Assembly: GCA_023409615.1 (NCBI GenBank)
Contig: JAEYRF010000114.1
Location: forward strand, 1-10,271
Direction of reading: 5' to 3'
Length of the DNA: 10,271 bases
Origin: Bacillota bacterium
GTDB taxonomy: Bacteria > Bacillota > Clostridia > Acetivibrionales > DTU013
Numbering within the stretch: the first letter of the stretch is position 1; each line of letters begins with the position of its first letter. The notes under the pieces are model-generated. The model was given only the letters and a program-made list of their open reading frames with translations. It made no database searches and was not told the origin of the DNA. Shown here piece by piece: positions 1 to 6,828 of the stretch. The position numbers were made by a program, and so were the translations under genes.

Positions 1-2123
1 AAGCCATCCTTTGCATAAATCTTTTTAGGTGCTCCTGCGCGCAGGTATCCAAGCATCGTAAAGGTAATCTGCCAGTTCCCCTGATTGTCGGTGACACCTT
101 CCCAGCCCGGACGGTAAGGTTCATTAAATTTAACGCTTACGCTCTGACCTTCGTTATTTCTGACTTTTACCGTCACAGTGTATTCCCTGTCCAACTCAGC
201 GACGACCTTGTCCCCGTAGTCCTTTTTGAACTTCTTTCTTTCGTTCCAGTCATAATCATCGACAACCTGATTCAATATTACATTGAGATATCCTGACAAA
301 TGGGTTGCATAATTATTGGACAGCCGCTCCATAAGTTCGTCATTTAAGTAGGCGCCCCCTCCGACAATTGTGCTGCTCTTGCCCTCCTGGCCGATAATGC
401 CCTGGGCAGTAAGAAGCTCGGTATCGGACCATATGGCGCGTACATACCGTTCTATATCCGCATTTATCCTCTCATTCAGGTGCTTCGGACTGGTTTCAAC
501 AATATTGTAGAAGGCTTCATACCAGTCCTTCTCATCGCGTATTTTAATCTTTCTGTCAAGACTGTTATTCTTGTTGTAATAATATGCATAGGCCTTTTCA
601 TATTGGGATTCCTTGCTGGATATTGCTGCCTGCGCAAATTCCCTTATAGACATATTAATGATGGAAGCTCCCAGAAGCCCTATATTCGCGCCCGCTTCAC
701 CAAACCGCGCAATCATTGAACCAAGAGCCATCTCGTAGGCTCCGGCTGCGGCGTCCGTATGCTTGCCATTTTTAATATCAAAATATAACTGAATAGGGCC
801 TATAACCTTTCCCATTTTCCCGATAGAATCATTCAGAGTTGAAAATCCGGGCAATGTGCCATCTGCTATTTCCGATGCAACCGCACCGATGTCGAACCAC
901 TTTTTCGCAGCATCCCACCCCTTGTTGAAAGCCATTTTGTCCAAATCGACGGCGCCAAGCTCTGAAACTGCCTGTGCGTTAATGCTCTCAACAGCGTAAA
1001 AATCAGGATGATAGTACCCCACCTTAACCATTTTGTCATAGCGATCAAACCGCCGCTTCTCAGCTACTGCAAACCTCGACAGGTGGTTTGTTTTAATTGT
1101 AATTATTCTCCCGCTCTGCTCATACAGAATATCCTCCCATAATCCTGTCGCCGGATTAAAGTAGAAAGCACTGTATGGTTTGGATTGCGGTAAGGTTATT
1201 TCAATTTCTACTGGTGAAAAGAACTGCGTCTGATTCCCCAGTTGTATGTCATAGGCCTGTACAAAATCAAGGCCTGTCGCAGGCACGATATTATTAGCTT
1301 TTTTCACCGATAGAACATTACTTCCGTTAAGATTCACTGACGGCACAGTTACTGCTATGTCGCCCGCTACCACTTTGGCAGTACCGATTTCAGAGCTGAT
1401 TTCCTGGTAAATCTCGTATCCGTTTGCTGTGGGTGTAGCTTGTATCACTACAGGCTCCAGATTCATCGGCGGCACGTACAGCTCCGTCGTATTACTTACT
1501 GCGTCCTTGAACTTCTCATAGGTTCTCTTTACAAGGGCAATCCCCTGTTCCCTCGTGGCGGGACCCTTTGGATCCAGTCGGTTGCCTCCCACGCCGCCTA
1601 TGATACCATTTCCGTTCATAAACCCTATAGCATCAAGTGCCCAGGTTGAGATCATGTTGCCGTCAATAAAGGTTATAAAATAACTGCCCTTGATGAGTGA
1701 GCTGTCAACGGCCTGTAATGTTCTATAAAACATAACCGCTATCTGCTCACGGCTCACATTGGCCTTCGGATTAAACAGGGTTTGCGCGGTGTTTACTCCG
1801 TTGACGATTCCAAGAGCATACGCCTTCAGGATTTCCTGGTTATTTGTGTCGTTGAAGCGGTTTACACCGGGTAAAGCCGCTGCGTCGCCGGATAACGCTT
1901 CATAAAGCTTCACGGCTAATTCACAGAACTCCTCCCTCGTAATACTCTGTTGGTAATTTCCAAGTACTTTTGATGTGACCAATCCATATCCCTTTGCCTT
2001 TTCAATTTCCGGCACAGCCCAGTTGCTCGGGTTTGAACCAGTATTTGCGGCAATTACCGAGGCGCCGGGGATGGCCAATAACATGGTTAGGATGATCATG
2101 CTGCTGATTAATTTTTTTCTCAT
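1..2123 (-). CDS. SLH-domain secreted cell-surface protein (3' end off the window)
   Basis: The frame is open from ATG at 2123 to the left edge: 707 codons and no stop. An AAGGAAGGG ribosome binding site lies 6-7 bases upstream. Residues 1-25 form a signal peptide (MRKK, a hydrophobic core, then a VIA or IAA cleavage site). Three S-layer homology domains follow at about 31-78, 88-138 and 150-202, each ending in a TRAE-like motif (ITREE, VSREQ, ATREQ). In this family such motifs bind pyruvylated secondary cell-wall polymer, so the protein should be anchored non-covalently outside the cell. Residues 225-350 look beta-rich and end in a pattern (WED..., HLSRFAV) often seen in secreted beta-sandwich modules. 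About 365-600 is mostly helical, with a Gly/Ala-rich hydrophobic stretch near 463-491. A beta-strand, Ig-like segment starts near 646. The effector function is not recognised. It lies 90 bases downstream of the 217-residue membrane protein gene with no terminator between, so co-transcription is likely. Confidence 0.9.
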   Translation of the reverse strand, partial: MRKKLISSMIILTMLLAIPGASVIAANTGSNPSNWAVPEIEKAKGYGLVTSKVLGNYQQSITREEFCELAVKLYEALSGDAAALPGVNRFNDTNNQEILKAYALGIVNGVNTAQTLFNPKANVSREQIAVMFYRTLQAVDSSLIKGSYFITFIDGNMISTWALDAIGFMNGNGIIGGVGGNRLDPKGPATREQGIALVKRTYEKFKDAVSNTTELYVPPMNLEPVVIQATPTANGYEIYQEISSEIGTAKVVAGDIAVTVPSVNLNGSNVLSVKKANNIVPATGLDFVQAYDIQLGNQTQFFSPVEIEITLPQSKPYSAFYFNPATGLWEDILYEQSGRIITIKTNHLSRFAVAEKRRFDRYDKMVKVGYYHPDFYAVESINAQAVSELGAVDLDKMAFNKGWDAAKKWFDIGAVASEIADGTLPGFSTLNDSIGKMGKVIGPIQLYFDIKNGKHTDAAAGAYEMALGSMIARFGEAGANIGLLGASIINMSIREFAQAAISSKESQYEKAYAYYYNKNNSLDRKIKIRDEKDWYEAFYNIVETSPKHLNERINADIERYVRAIWSDTELLTAQGIIGQEGKSSTIVGGGAYLNDELMERLSNNYATHLSGYLNVILNQVVDDYDWNERKKFKKDYGDKVVAELDREYTVTVKVRNNEGQSVSVKFNEPYRPGWEGVTDNQGNWQITFTMLGYLRAGAPKKIYAKDG

Positions 2124-2213
2124 GTTTATCCCTTCCTTTCGTTTTACTCAAGGGCACATTAAATAGCAATGAAAAGGTGCTTCAGAGTATTATTTCTATT
2201 AAAAAATTACAAT

Positions 2214-2867
2214 TTATTCTATTATGTGAATAACTATATTCCGCTCGTTGCCAGGCTCACCAGGCTCACTGCCAATCTCACTGGAAATCCCGCAAGGAAT
2301 TTTTATAACCTTTACCCAATGATAAATCAGTCTGCCTGCCTTATTTGCATCTGCCGAAATAGGTAACACTTCACGCTCAAGGTAAATATCTATACTGTCT
2401 GAATTCTCTAATACGTATTTTTCACGATAGCGTACCTCGCCTCCGATTAAATCCTTATATACAACAAGCAGGTAATCATCGCCTTTTATCGTGAAAGTAA
2501 CCGCTTCATTTACGTAACTGTCCAGAGTATCTATTATTTCGGCTGCCTCACGAGACCCAATTGAATTGTTCGGTGCACCTTCTTCTTGGGATGACACACT
2601 TTCTCTTAACGATTCCTCTGTGCCGTCAAATATCAGATTATATGTCAAGGATTGTGTTCTTAGCAGCTCGTCAAGATATTCAATTTTTTCATCTAATGCC
2701 TGCTTTTCAAGTTCGGCTTTCCCAGCCCGGGTCTCTGCTTTCATTATCCGACTATTAACAGCACCCCTGATTCCAAAAAAAATGATAAAAGAAAATAGAA
2801 TCAATAAAGCAGCAATAATTATCTTTTTTTTGTTGCTTTGTATATATTCCACCGTATGTTTCACCAT
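2214..2867 (-). CDS. Uncharacterised single-pass membrane protein with coiled coil
   Basis: The product has 217 residues and I do not recognise its family. The N-terminus has a short polar segment ending in NKKK, then one hydrophobic helix (about 16-33). By the positive-inside rule this predicts a type II protein whose remainder lies outside the membrane. Residues 35-75 are rich in Ala, Glu, Lys and Leu and likely form a coiled coil. The rest (about 105-217) alternates polar and beta-type segments and may be one small extracellular domain. The C-terminus carries a tandem Glu-Pro-Gly pair encoded by a 9-base repeat. ATG at 2867 is preceded by AAGGAA. The gene is divergent from the XRE regulator and upstream of the SLH protein gene, so a cell-envelope role controlled by that regulator is a fair inference from position only. 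Confidence 0.8.
   Translation of the reverse strand: MVKHTVEYIQSNKKKIIIAALLILFSFIIFFGIRGAVNSRIMKAETRAGKAELEKQALDEKIEYLDELLRTQSLTYNLIFDGTEESLRESVSSQEEGAPNNSIGSREAAEIIDTLDSYVNEAVTFTIKGDDYLLVVYKDLIGGEVRYREKYVLENSDSIDIYLEREVLPISADANKAGRLIYHWVKVIKIPCGISSEIGSEPGEPGNERNIVIHIIE
2251..2268. repeat. Tandem 9-base repeat CCAGGCTCA x2
   Basis: Two perfect adjacent copies lie at 2251-2259 and 2260-2268 inside the end of the 217-residue membrane protein gene. They stay in frame and encode two consecutive Glu-Pro-Gly units, probably a small slippage duplication. Confidence 0.7.
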
Positions 2868-2883
2868 AAATTATTCCTTTTTA

Positions 2884-2918
2884 ATTAAATTATATAAAAG
2901 ATAACAACTCAAATAAAG
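2884..2918 (-). promoter_or_regulatory. Possible promoter of the membrane protein / SLH operon
   Basis: Read on the minus strand, a perfect TATAAT sits at 2889-2894, but its -35 is poor (TTTATT at 2912-2917, 17-base spacer). An overlapping alternative is TTGAGT (2907-2912), 17 bases, TTTAAT (2884-2889). Either gives a very short leader of about 10-15 bases before ATG at 2867, barely enough for the AAGGAA site. The position is plausible but the exact elements are uncertain. Confidence 0.35.
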
Positions 2919-2928
2919 TAAACAGGCA

Positions 2929-2945
2929 GTTTGGCAATGACAAAC
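2929..2945. promoter_or_regulatory. Candidate operator, distal palindrome
   Basis: GTTTG and CAAAC form an inverted repeat around 7 bases. Read differently, it contains half-site TTTGGCA (2930-2936) next to an imperfect inverted half-site TGACAAA (2938-2944). It lies between the divergent promoters and beside a second, stronger palindrome using the same half-site. Confidence 0.45.
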
Positions 2946-2947
2946 CA

Positions 2948-2968
2948 TTTGGCATAATTCGTGCCAAA
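2948..2968. promoter_or_regulatory. Candidate operator, palindrome TTTGGCA-N7-TGCCAAA
   Basis: A perfect 7-base inverted repeat with a 7-base spacer lies just upstream of the -35 box of the regulator gene, in the shared region between two divergent genes. XRE-type regulators bind DNA as dimers at such dyads and commonly control themselves and the divergent neighbour. Assigning this site to the adjacent regulator is an inference from position. Confidence 0.55.
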
Positions 2969-2972
2969 ACCA

Positions 2973-3001
2973 TTGCTTTATGTCAACTATTGTTATATAA
3001 T
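2973..3001 (+). promoter_or_regulatory. Sigma-A promoter of the XRE-type regulator gene
   Basis: TTGCTT (2973-2978), a 17-base spacer and a perfect TATAAT (2996-3001) predict transcription starting near 3008. That leaves a leader of about 27 bases to the GTG start at 3035, with the GAGG ribosome binding site inside it. The upstream TTG at 2990 lies inside this promoter and so cannot be the translation start. Confidence 0.7.
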
Positions 3002-3023
3002 GACAATAAATATACAATTCTGC

Positions 3024-3029
3024 GAGGTG
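3024..3029 (+). promoter_or_regulatory. Ribosome binding site deciding the GTG start
   Basis: GAGGTG sits about 7 bases (measured from GAGG) before GTG at 3035. No comparable site precedes the in-frame TTG at 2990, so this site fixes the start of the regulator. Confidence 0.65.
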
Positions 3030-3034
3030 TTACG

Positions 3035-4603
3035 GTGACATTTGGTGAAAAACTTGATTTGATTATGAAAATTGCAAACACAACAAATAGTGCTCTTGCC
3101 CGTGCAGTCTCAATTGATTCCTCCTTTGTCAGCCGACTAAGAAGAGGTTTACGCAGTCCTGCCCGGAATGAAAACTATTTAAAGTCTATGGCTGTATATT
3201 TTTCCGGCAGATGTAATTTGCCCTATCAAAAGGCTGCCTTGAAGGAGTTGTTTGAAAAAGCATTGAACGGTTTACCGGAACAAAAGAATTCGCCGGATAA
3301 CACCGATCAATTAACGAACCTCATATATCAATGGTTCTTGGATGAAAAAGCAATAGGTTCAAAATCAGTCGAAAATTTGTTACACGATGTAACACGCTTT
3401 AACTTCAATAAAACACCGCAAATCTCCGAAATGGAGATTTCAAATGCATCTGATAATCCAGTCGCGAACGGAACAGTTTTTTATGGCATAAAAGGCAAGC
3501 AAGCTGCTGTTATCAATTTTTTATCTCTTGTGTTAATGAATAAAAAGCCTGTGACACTTCTTTTTTACAGTGATGAGGATATGGAATGGTTAACGGAAAG
3601 TCATGAGTTTGCCTCTAAGTGGACATCTCTTTTGATTAAGGTTATCATGAAAGGCAACAGCATAAAAATTATTCATACAGTAAACCGTAGTCTTGATGAG
3701 ATTCTTACATCAGTTGAAAAGTGGCTGCCAATTTATATGACCGGCGCCGTAGAACCATATTACTATCCCAAAACCCGTGACGGAGTATTTAAGCGCACCT
3801 TATGCATAGCTCCAGATACCGCTGTAGTTACTTCAAGTTCTGTTGGCAGCAACATAAAAAATTCAGCCAATTTTTTCTACACTGATCAAGAAACCATTAT
3901 GGCGCTTACTGAGGAATATAACGATTATCTTACCCTTTGCAAACCACTTATGCGTATATTCACTCATTTCAGGAAAGAGAATTATTATTCTGTTCTTTCC
4001 GAGTTCGAAGATGTAAATAGTCAGAGTATTTTGAAAACAGACTCACTTTCGACAATAACAATGCCTGTCGGGCTTGCTGCAGCAATATATTCTCGTTCAT
4101 GCCTGGAAAATGATGAAATGGAGCGTGCGTTATCTTATCATAAGACGAGAACAGAGCGCTTTGAAGATAGTCTTCAAAATAATAAATTCACTGAAATAAT
4201 TACTGTTCCGGATGTGAAAGCAATCTGTGATGAAAAAATTATAGTAAACTATTCTCAAATGCTGACCGGTAATTGTATCTTCTACACGCCAAAAGAATTT
4301 AGCGCACATCTGAAAAATATTATCAGGCTGCTTCAAACCTATGATAATTACAATATACATCTTGTACCATGCAACGAATTAGAGGGGATGATTTACGCTA
4401 AAGAGGATGTCGGCGTGCTTTTTGGCAGAATTACTCAGCCATCGGTTTTATTTGCTACAAATGAAAGTAATATGACTTCTGCTTTTTGGGAATATATGAG
4501 GGTTGCGTTATACAAATTACCAAATACCCAAAGCTATAGAAAAACCGCAATTGAAACACTTGGTAAAATAGTTGAGGCAATCAAAGGTGACGGGGGGTTG
4601 TGA
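3035..4603 (+). CDS. XRE-type HTH regulator with long uncharacterised C-terminal domain
   Basis: The product has 522 residues from GTG at 3035, chosen because GAGG lies 7 bases upstream and the frame's earlier TTG falls in the promoter. Residues 3-45 are a lambda-repressor-like helix-turn-helix: LARAV..., then recognition helix SSFVSRLRRGLRSP. The remainder is not a known enzyme to me. From about 146 to 270 there is a block (FYGIKGK, LLFYSDEDMEW, IIHTVNRSLDEIL, WLPIYMTGAVEPYYYP, DGVFKRTL, TSSSV) that I recall in other long Firmicute XRE regulators. A second conserved-looking block spans about 410-500 (YTPKEFSAHLKNI, DVGVLFGR, AFWEYMRV). These probably form a sensor or oligomerisation region; no ligand can be named. 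The protein has no signal peptide or membrane segment and should be cytoplasmic. It is divergent from the envelope operon. The gene appears more AT-rich than its right-hand neighbours. Confidence 0.85.
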   Translation: MTFGEKLDLIMKIANTTNSALARAVSIDSSFVSRLRRGLRSPARNENYLKSMAVYFSGRCNLPYQKAALKELFEKALNGLPEQKNSPDNTDQLTNLIYQWFLDEKAIGSKSVENLLHDVTRFNFNKTPQISEMEISNASDNPVANGTVFYGIKGKQAAVINFLSLVLMNKKPVTLLFYSDEDMEWLTESHEFASKWTSLLIKVIMKGNSIKIIHTVNRSLDEILTSVEKWLPIYMTGAVEPYYYPKTRDGVFKRTLCIAPDTAVVTSSSVGSNIKNSANFFYTDQETIMALTEEYNDYLTLCKPLMRIFTHFRKENYYSVLSEFEDVNSQSILKTDSLSTITMPVGLAAAIYSRSCLENDEMERALSYHKTRTERFEDSLQNNKFTEIITVPDVKAICDEKIIVNYSQMLTGNCIFYTPKEFSAHLKNIIRLLQTYDNYNIHLVPCNELEGMIYAKEDVGVLFGRITQPSVLFATNESNMTSAFWEYMRVALYKLPNTQSYRKTAIETLGKIVEAIKGDGGL

Positions 4604-4638
4604 TTATACAGACGTACTTGTTGATAATCACAAACCCC
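4594..4638 (+). terminator. Strong hairpin overlapping the regulator stop codon; possible terminator
   Basis: The arms GGGG-TTGTGATTAT (4594-4607) and ATAATCACAA-A-CCCC (4624-4638) pair over 14 bases with one bulged A and a 16-base loop. The TGA stop (4601-4603) lies inside the left arm. No T-run follows on the plus strand, so this is not a standard intrinsic terminator. It could be an mRNA-stabilising 3' stem-loop, a weak terminator or a protein-binding dyad. Confidence 0.45.
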
Positions 4639-4678
4639 TATCCCATATGGTTACCACATCCCCTTGATTCAAACACTA

Positions 4679-4707
4679 TGGACAACTTGAAATAATTTGT
4701 GTAGAAT
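4679..4707 (+). promoter_or_regulatory. Sigma-A promoter of the DUF1015 gene
   Basis: TGGACA (4679-4684), a 17-base spacer and TAGAAT (4702-4707) each match consensus at 5 of 6 positions. The predicted start near 4714 gives a 30-base leader containing GGAGGT at 4729-4734. A TTTGGCA motif like that in the regulator's operator region lies at 4712-4718, around the transcription start. Confidence 0.6.
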
Positions 4708-4743
4708 ACTCTTTGGCATACACAATGCGGAGGTCAAAGATAA

Positions 4744-6204
4744 ATGAACAATATATATAAAAAGCTTGGAGTCAAAATACCCGAAATCCTTCTGCCTGTT
4801 GAGGGCACAGACTTGACAAAATGGGCGGTCATCGCCTGTGACCAATATACCTCTCAGCCGGATTACTGGCAAAGTGTCGAGGAAAATGCAGGCCAAAGCC
4901 CTTCAGCGTTAAAGCTAATATTCCCTGAGATATATCTGAAGGAAGAGGACAGTGGCATAAGGATCAATAACATCAATAAAACAATGGAACAATATCTTGA
5001 ACAGGGTGTGCTGCAGCCGCAGAAGCCCGGTTTCATACTGGTGGACAGGAGCACCCCGCACACTGCCTCAAGAAAAGGTTTGATTATTGCTGTCGACCTG
5101 GAGTGCTATGACTACAGCGTCGGTTCACAGTCTTTGATCCGTGCAACAGAGGGGACGGTTCTTGACCGCATCCCGCCAAGGGTGAAAATACGTGAAAATG
5201 CGCCAATTGAATTACCACATATAATGGTTTTAATAGATGACCCAAAAAAGACAGTAATCGAAAGCCTTTATGAAAAGAAAGACACCTATAAAAAGCTTTA
5301 TGACTTTGATTTAATGCAGGGTGGCGGGCACATCATAGGCTGGAAGGTAGAAGATGAGCAAAGCCTGTCTATGGTAGCCTCCGCTCTCGAAAAACTAGTA
5401 GGGGACGTTTCTCCCAATCAGGGGGACGTTTCTTGCAAACCGCTGCTTTTTGCCATGGGAGACGGGAACCACTCCCTTGCATCCGCAAAAGCTCATTGGG
5501 AGAATGTAAAAGCCGCACTACTAAACAAGCAGGCGCAGACAGCACAAGAATCAGACGCACAGTCACAGTCCGCAGAGCCTCGTCTGCCAGACGCACCCTT
5601 CAACACCATCCCTGAGCATCCGGCCAGATACGCACTTGTCGAGCTGGTGAATGTCCATGATGATGGGCTGGCATTTGAGCCAATCCACCGTGTCATATTC
5701 GGTATCGACCGCGCGGCTATACAGCAGCAGTTGATTGAAGCCGCACGCAAGCTTCAGCTTGACGCCGTAATTCAGTTTTTTGATTCAATGAAATCAGTTG
5801 ACACAGCTATAGAAATGGCTGAAGATGGTGTCACCGCAGCAAATGATAGAAACGTCCCCCACAACATTCTCTTTATTCTTGAGGGCGCATACGGTCTGTT
5901 CACAGTGAAAAATCCCGTTTCAACACTTGAGGTTGGAACGCTTCAGAGCATTCTTGATGAATTAGTTAAGAGCAGCCTTGAAGCAAGAAATGGTACAGAC
6001 TTAGAAATAGACTATATACATGGCGATCAGGTAGTTACGGAGCTAGGTTCAAAAGCCGGCAGTATGGGCTTTTTCCTGCCGGTCATGAATAAACACGACC
6101 TGTTTAAGACTGTCAAAGCCGATGGCGTACTGCCAAGGAAGACATTTTCCATGGGTGAAGCCGAGGAAAAGCGATACTACCTGGAGTGCAGATGTATCAG
6201 GTGA
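4744..6204 (+). CDS. DUF1015 family protein (COG4198-like)
   Basis: The product has 486 residues. ATG at 4744 follows GGAGGT with 9 bases between. It is recognised as DUF1015 by ATEGTVLDRIPPRVKIREN (about 136-154), GGGHIIGWK (about 195), the LLFAMGDGNHSLASAKA motif (about 234-250) and HPARYALVE...HDDG...EPIHRV (about 291-318). The family is cytoplasmic and widespread in Clostridia. It is often found near serine-biosynthesis genes, but its reaction is not established as far as I know. The GDGNHS motif recalls the DGHHR motif of ParB/SerK-like folds; that link is tentative, and no ser genes are in this window. The protein is longer than usual because of two apparent inserts: about 220-231, made of two GDVS units encoded by a repeated 12-mer, and a Q/S/A-rich stretch at about 262-286. 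The frame is intact throughout. It has its own promoter and converges on msrA. Confidence 0.9.
   Translation: MNNIYKKLGVKIPEILLPVEGTDLTKWAVIACDQYTSQPDYWQSVEENAGQSPSALKLIFPEIYLKEEDSGIRINNINKTMEQYLEQGVLQPQKPGFILVDRSTPHTASRKGLIIAVDLECYDYSVGSQSLIRATEGTVLDRIPPRVKIRENAPIELPHIMVLIDDPKKTVIESLYEKKDTYKKLYDFDLMQGGGHIIGWKVEDEQSLSMVASALEKLVGDVSPNQGDVSCKPLLFAMGDGNHSLASAKAHWENVKAALLNKQAQTAQESDAQSQSAEPRLPDAPFNTIPEHPARYALVELVNVHDDGLAFEPIHRVIFGIDRAAIQQQLIEAARKLQLDAVIQFFDSMKSVDTAIEMAEDGVTAANDRNVPHNILFILEGAYGLFTVKNPVSTLEVGTLQSILDELVKSSLEARNGTDLEIDYIHGDQVVTELGSKAGSMGFFLPVMNKHDLFKTVKADGVLPRKTFSMGEAEEKRYYLECRCIR
5151..5162 (+). repeat. Near copy of the 12-base repeat (GGGGACGGTTCT)
   Basis: This differs by one base from the two direct copies at 5401 and 5422. 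It lies in the conserved EGTVLDR part of the DUF1015 gene, so the match may partly reflect protein constraint. Confidence 0.35.
5401..5433 (+). repeat. Two direct copies of GGGGACGTTTCT within the DUF1015 gene
   Basis: Perfect 12-mers lie at 5401-5412 and 5422-5433, offset by 21 bases so that both stay in the same frame and encode GDVS twice. They fall between the conserved LEKLV and LLFAMGDGNHS segments, where the family usually has a short loop, so they look inserted. Confidence 0.7.
5848..5860 (-). repeat. Inverted 13-base copy of the GGGGGACGTTTCT repeat
   Basis: AGAAACGTCCCCC is the exact reverse complement of 5421-5433, 415 bases downstream in the same gene. It encodes RNVP in a weakly conserved stretch. 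Confidence 0.65.
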
Positions 6205-6216
6205 AGTGATGTAATA

Positions 6217-6765
6217 CTATCTATGGTGTGCCTTCGCCGCTTTAGTGAACTTATCCCTGCCAATGTGGCAATACCCATTCGGGTTCTTGTCCAGATATTT
6301 CTGGTGATACTCCTCTGCAGCATAATAATTGAGCAGCGGAGTCACTTCAATCGCGATCGGCCTGTCATAGCTCTTCTGAAGCTCCTCGACAGACTTCTCA
6401 ATGATTTCTCTATCCGCATCGTCTGTATAGTAGATACCGGTGCGATATTGTGTCCCGATGTCATTTCCCTGGCGGTTCTTTGCCACCGGATCAATTACAT
6501 CATAATAAAGCTTCAATATAAAGCTCAGGCAGATCTCATCCGGATCATACAAAACCTTGACTGTCTCCGCGTGTCCGGTATTCCTATGGCACACATCTTC
6601 GTAACTGGGATTTTCCGTATTTCCGTTAGCATAACCAACCTCTGTGCTAACAATTCCCTTCACCAATGACAGGTACTTCTCTGTTCCCCAGAAACAGCCT
6701 CCGGCCAGATATATCTCTTCGATGCTTTCATTGTACTTTTCATTCGCTATACCATTAATCTTCAT
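6217..6765 (-). CDS. msrA: Peptide methionine (S)-S-oxide reductase MsrA
   Basis: The product has 182 residues. MsrA reduces methionine-S-sulfoxide in proteins and free methionine sulfoxide using thioredoxin, repairing oxidative damage in the cytoplasm. The GCFWGTE motif holds catalytic Cys24 and Glu29. GYANG (44-48), TGHAE (63-67), GTQYRTGIYY and the C-terminal GYCHI with candidate resolving Cys166 are all present. Length is normal for a single-domain MsrA without fused MsrB. ATG at 6765 is chosen because AGAAGG (6775-6780) lies 9 bases upstream. In-frame ATG at 6771 and GTG at 6774 are too close to that site but cannot be excluded. The gene sits 59 bases after the 405-residue gene on the same strand, with its own probable promoter, and its stop codon is 12 bases from that of the convergent DUF1015 gene. 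Confidence 0.95.
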   Translation of the reverse strand: MKINGIANEKYNESIEEIYLAGGCFWGTEKYLSLVKGIVSTEVGYANGNTENPSYEDVCHRNTGHAETVKVLYDPDEICLSFILKLYYDVIDPVAKNRQGNDIGTQYRTGIYYTDDADREIIEKSVEELQKSYDRPIAIEVTPLLNYYAAEEYHQKYLDKNPNGYCHIGRDKFTKAAKAHHR

Positions 6766-6800
6766 AATCATCACCTTCTGTCAGCATTGTTCCCAAGGCA

Positions 6801-6828
6801 ATTATATTTTATTAAAACCGGATATCAC
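6801..6828 (-). promoter_or_regulatory. Promoter of msrA
   Basis: On the minus strand, GTGATA (6823-6828), a 16-base spacer and a perfect TATAAT (6801-6806) predict a start near 6794 and a leader of about 30 bases. The -35 box overlaps the TGA stop (6825-6827) of the upstream 405-residue gene. No terminator lies between, so read-through from that operon is also possible. Confidence 0.5.

Noticed and set aside
2141..2169. Separate promoter for the SLH gene (TTGCTA, 17 bases, TAAAAC)
   Set aside because: Both boxes match only 4 of 6 positions and the start would fall inside the ribosome binding site.
2566..2904. Plus-strand open frame of 112 codons
   Set aside because: It is antisense to the 217-residue membrane protein gene; its hydrophobic stretch mirrors that gene's transmembrane segment.
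2990..3034. TTG at 2990 as the start of the regulator (537 residues)
   Set aside because: It lies inside the predicted promoter, before the transcription start near 3008, and has no ribosome binding site. GTG at 3035 has GAGG at good spacing.
6205..6216. Shared bidirectional terminator between the DUF1015 gene and msrA
   Set aside because: Only 12 bases separate the stop codons and no hairpin with T-run is visible on either strand there.
6223..6669. Plus-strand open frame of 148 codons
   Set aside because: It lies wholly antisense to msrA, whose catalytic motifs are unmistakable; no ribosome binding site or family resemblance.
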